Below are positions 5,771 to 7,332 of a stretch of DNA of 7,332 nucleotides, one piece after another. The stretch spans positions 1-7,332 of the forward strand of contig CAMPGG010000172.1 of NCBI GenBank assembly GCA_946885335.1, written 5' to 3'. The position numbers were made by a program, and so were the translations under genes. The first letter of the stretch is position 1. Each line of letters starts with the position of its first letter. Origin of the DNA: an uncultured Chitinophagaceae bacterium. GTDB taxonomy: Bacteria > Bacteroidota > Bacteroidia > Chitinophagales > Chitinophagaceae. The notes beneath the pieces are model-generated. The model saw only the letters and a list, made by a program, of their open reading frames with translations, searched no databases and was not told the DNA's origin.

Positions 5771-7026
5771 ATTACAAATTAATTTTTACGATTGCAAAGT
5801 CATTGTTGTTTGCCCGTTGGCGCCAGACACTGGTGGCTGCTATCGGTGTAACATTCAGCATTACCATGTTCATTACTTTGCTCAGTTTTATGACCGGCCT
5901 CAATGACATGCTGGATGGACTGATCCTGAACAGGACACCGCATATCAGGTTATACAATGAAATAAAACCAAGACCTGTTCAACCCATTCAACAAACAGCG
6001 CAGTACAAAGATCATTATCATTTTATACATTCAATAAAAGCAGAGAACAGCCGCCAGGATATTTATAACAGCGCCACTGTTATTGAAGCCATCCAGGATG
6101 ATCAAAGAGTTTTGGGTTTGGCGCCAAAACTGACAACACCTGTTTTTTATAATGATGGCACCATTGATATTACTGGTGTGTTAAATGGTATTGATGTGGA
6201 TGCCGAAAGCCGCTTATTTCATTTTAAAGATTATGTTACCAGCGGATCCGCAATAGATATTAAAAGAGTTTCAAACAGCATTATCCTGGGCAGACCGCTG
6301 GCCAATAAATTATTTGTAAATGTGGGTGATAAAGTCGTAGTGATCACTCCTGCCGGTGACCGCTTTTCATTAAAGGTGGTCGGCTTTTTTGAATCGGGTA
6401 TTCTTGAATTTGACAAGACACTTGGTTTTGCATCGCTGGCAACAACCCAAAAAGTAATGGGCAAACCCAATAATTATTTAACAGATATCCAGGTCAAACT
6501 ACATGATATAGATGCAGCACCCGCTGTTGCAAAAGAATTTGCCCAAAAATTCGGAACGCAGGCAGAAGATATTCAAACAGCGAATGCGCAATTTGAAACG
6601 GGTAGTAATATCCGGACACTGATCTCCTACTCCGTTGGTATAACATTACTAATCGTTGCAGGTTTTGGCATTTACAATATTTTAAACATGATGATCTATG
6701 AAAAAATGGATTCTATTGCTATTATGAAAGCAACAGGATTTGCTGGCAGGGATGTTAAAGCAGTATTTGTTATCATCGCACTGAGTATTGGCGTAGCCGG
6801 TGGACTGGTCGGGTTGATCTTTGGATTTTTACTCTCTGCAATTATTGATAACATTCCTTTTATTACAGCGGCCTTACCAACTATTACTACCTACCCTGTA
6901 AATTATAATCCAATGATTTATTTTATTGGAACCGCATTTTCTTTGATCACCACTTACCTGGCAGGTTTTTTCCCGGCAAGAAAGGCCAGCAAAATAGACC
7001 CGGTATTAATCATCAGGGGGAAATAA
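5767..7026 (+). CDS. ABC transporter permease, FtsX/MacB/LolC-like
   Basis: A 419-aa inner-membrane protein with the type VII (mechanotransmission) ABC layout. One transmembrane helix lies at about 21-43, then a large periplasmic MacB-like domain at about 44-284, then three helices at about 285-309, 331-360 and 383-402. The FtsX core features are present: the YEKMDSIAIMKATGF coupling segment (311-325) after the second helix and the C-terminal FFPARKASKIDPVLIIRG. It lacks its own ATPase domain, unlike MacB, and so relies on the ATPase encoded 1 bp downstream. Its start overlaps the stop of the adaptor gene. A LolCDE-like lipoprotein extractor and a MacAB-like efflux pump share this architecture. 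The adaptor next door favours efflux. Confidence 0.9.
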   Translation: MNYKLIFTIAKSLLFARWRQTLVAAIGVTFSITMFITLLSFMTGLNDMLDGLILNRTPHIRLYNEIKPRPVQPIQQTAQYKDHYHFIHSIKAENSRQDIYNSATVIEAIQDDQRVLGLAPKLTTPVFYNDGTIDITGVLNGIDVDAESRLFHFKDYVTSGSAIDIKRVSNSIILGRPLANKLFVNVGDKVVVITPAGDRFSLKVVGFFESGILEFDKTLGFASLATTQKVMGKPNNYLTDIQVKLHDIDAAPAVAKEFAQKFGTQAEDIQTANAQFETGSNIRTLISYSVGITLLIVAGFGIYNILNMMIYEKMDSIAIMKATGFAGRDVKAVFVIIALSIGVAGGLVGLIFGFLLSAIIDNIPFITAALPTITTYPVNYNPMIYFIGTAFSLITTYLAGFFPARKASKIDPVLIIRGK

Positions 7027-7027
7027 G

Positions 7028-7332
7028 ATGGATGAAAATATATTAGAAGCCCGGCATATCACCAAATACTTTCATGATCCGGTTACCACAAAAGTATTAT
7101 CGGATATAACTTTCACCATTAAACGAAAAGAATTTATCAGCGTTATCGGCAAGTCGGGTTGCGGTAAATCAACCTTACTCTATATCCTTTCTACTATGGA
7201 TACGGATTTTGAAGGCGACCTGCTGATAGATAATAAAAGCGTGGTGAATAAAAAAGAACCAGAACTGGCTTACATCCGCAATGAAAAAATTGGTTTTATC
7301 TTCCAGTTCCATTACCTGCTGAACGAATTTTC
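7028..7332 (+). CDS. ABC transporter ATP-binding protein, 3' end outside the window (partial)
   Basis: The first 101 codons of an ABC ATPase of the MacB/LolD type, cut by the right edge. Visible are an A-loop aromatic region (TKYF, residues 12-15), the Walker A motif GKSGCGKST (41-49) and the Q-loop region GFIFQFHYLL (Gln93), which matches the IGFVFQ-type motif of LolD/MacB ATPases. The signature motif, Walker B and the H-loop lie beyond the window. The start is ATG 7028, 1 bp after the permease stop, so the three genes form one operon. The protein would bind the cytoplasmic side of the permease and power export. Confidence 0.9.
   Translation, partial: MDENILEARHITKYFHDPVTTKVLSDITFTIKRKEFISVIGKSGCGKSTLLYILSTMDTDFEGDLLIDNKSVVNKKEPELAYIRNEKIGFIFQFHYLLNEF

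Overview
The window looks like a chromosomal stretch from a member of the Bacteroidota, most likely a Chitinophaga-like lineage. The grounds are moderate-to-low GC, start codons preceded by A/T-rich sequence instead of strong Shine-Dalgarno motifs, promoter-like TAnnTTTG boxes, and protein families typical of that phylum. This assignment is an inference from sequence style, not a database match. There are seven protein-coding genes, the last cut by the window edge. There are no tRNA or rRNA genes, insertion sequences or CRISPR arrays.

Positions 1-260 hold no clear gene. They form the leader of the first operon, with a cluster of TTGAT/ATCAA half-sites, weak hairpins, a possible 12-codon Trp-containing leader peptide and a C-rich, G-poor stretch just before the first start codon. 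Positions 261-3029 carry two tandem PLP-dependent beta-eliminating lyases. The first has the tryptophanase set of specificity residues (TnaA: L-Trp to indole, pyruvate and ammonia). The second has the tyrosine phenol-lyase set (Tpl: L-Tyr to phenol, pyruvate and ammonia). They are 18 bp apart and probably cotranscribed, forming an aromatic amino acid degradation unit.

A small YhbP-like (UPF0306) flavin-split-barrel protein gene lies convergent to tpl, 10 bp from its end, on the minus strand (3040-3471). Its promoter region contains a long near-perfect palindrome centred at 3522/3523. Reading away from that intergenic region on the plus strand are a QueD/6-pyruvoyltetrahydropterin-synthase-family gene (3617-4048) and an Rrf2-family regulator with three Fe-S-type cysteines (4089-4517). 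The regulator is a natural candidate to bind the palindrome.

From 4646 to the right edge is a tightly packed MacAB/LolCDE-like export operon. It encodes a lipoprotein periplasmic adaptor, an FtsX/MacB-type permease (ATGA overlap) and an ABC ATPase (1-bp gap, truncated by the window). The substrate cannot be told from sequence.

No wholly new system is evident. The points most worth checking are the tnaA leader, which superficially resembles the enterobacterial TnaC arrangement, the side-by-side tnaA/tpl pair with cleanly swapped specificity residues, and the palindromic operator candidate near the Rrf2 gene.
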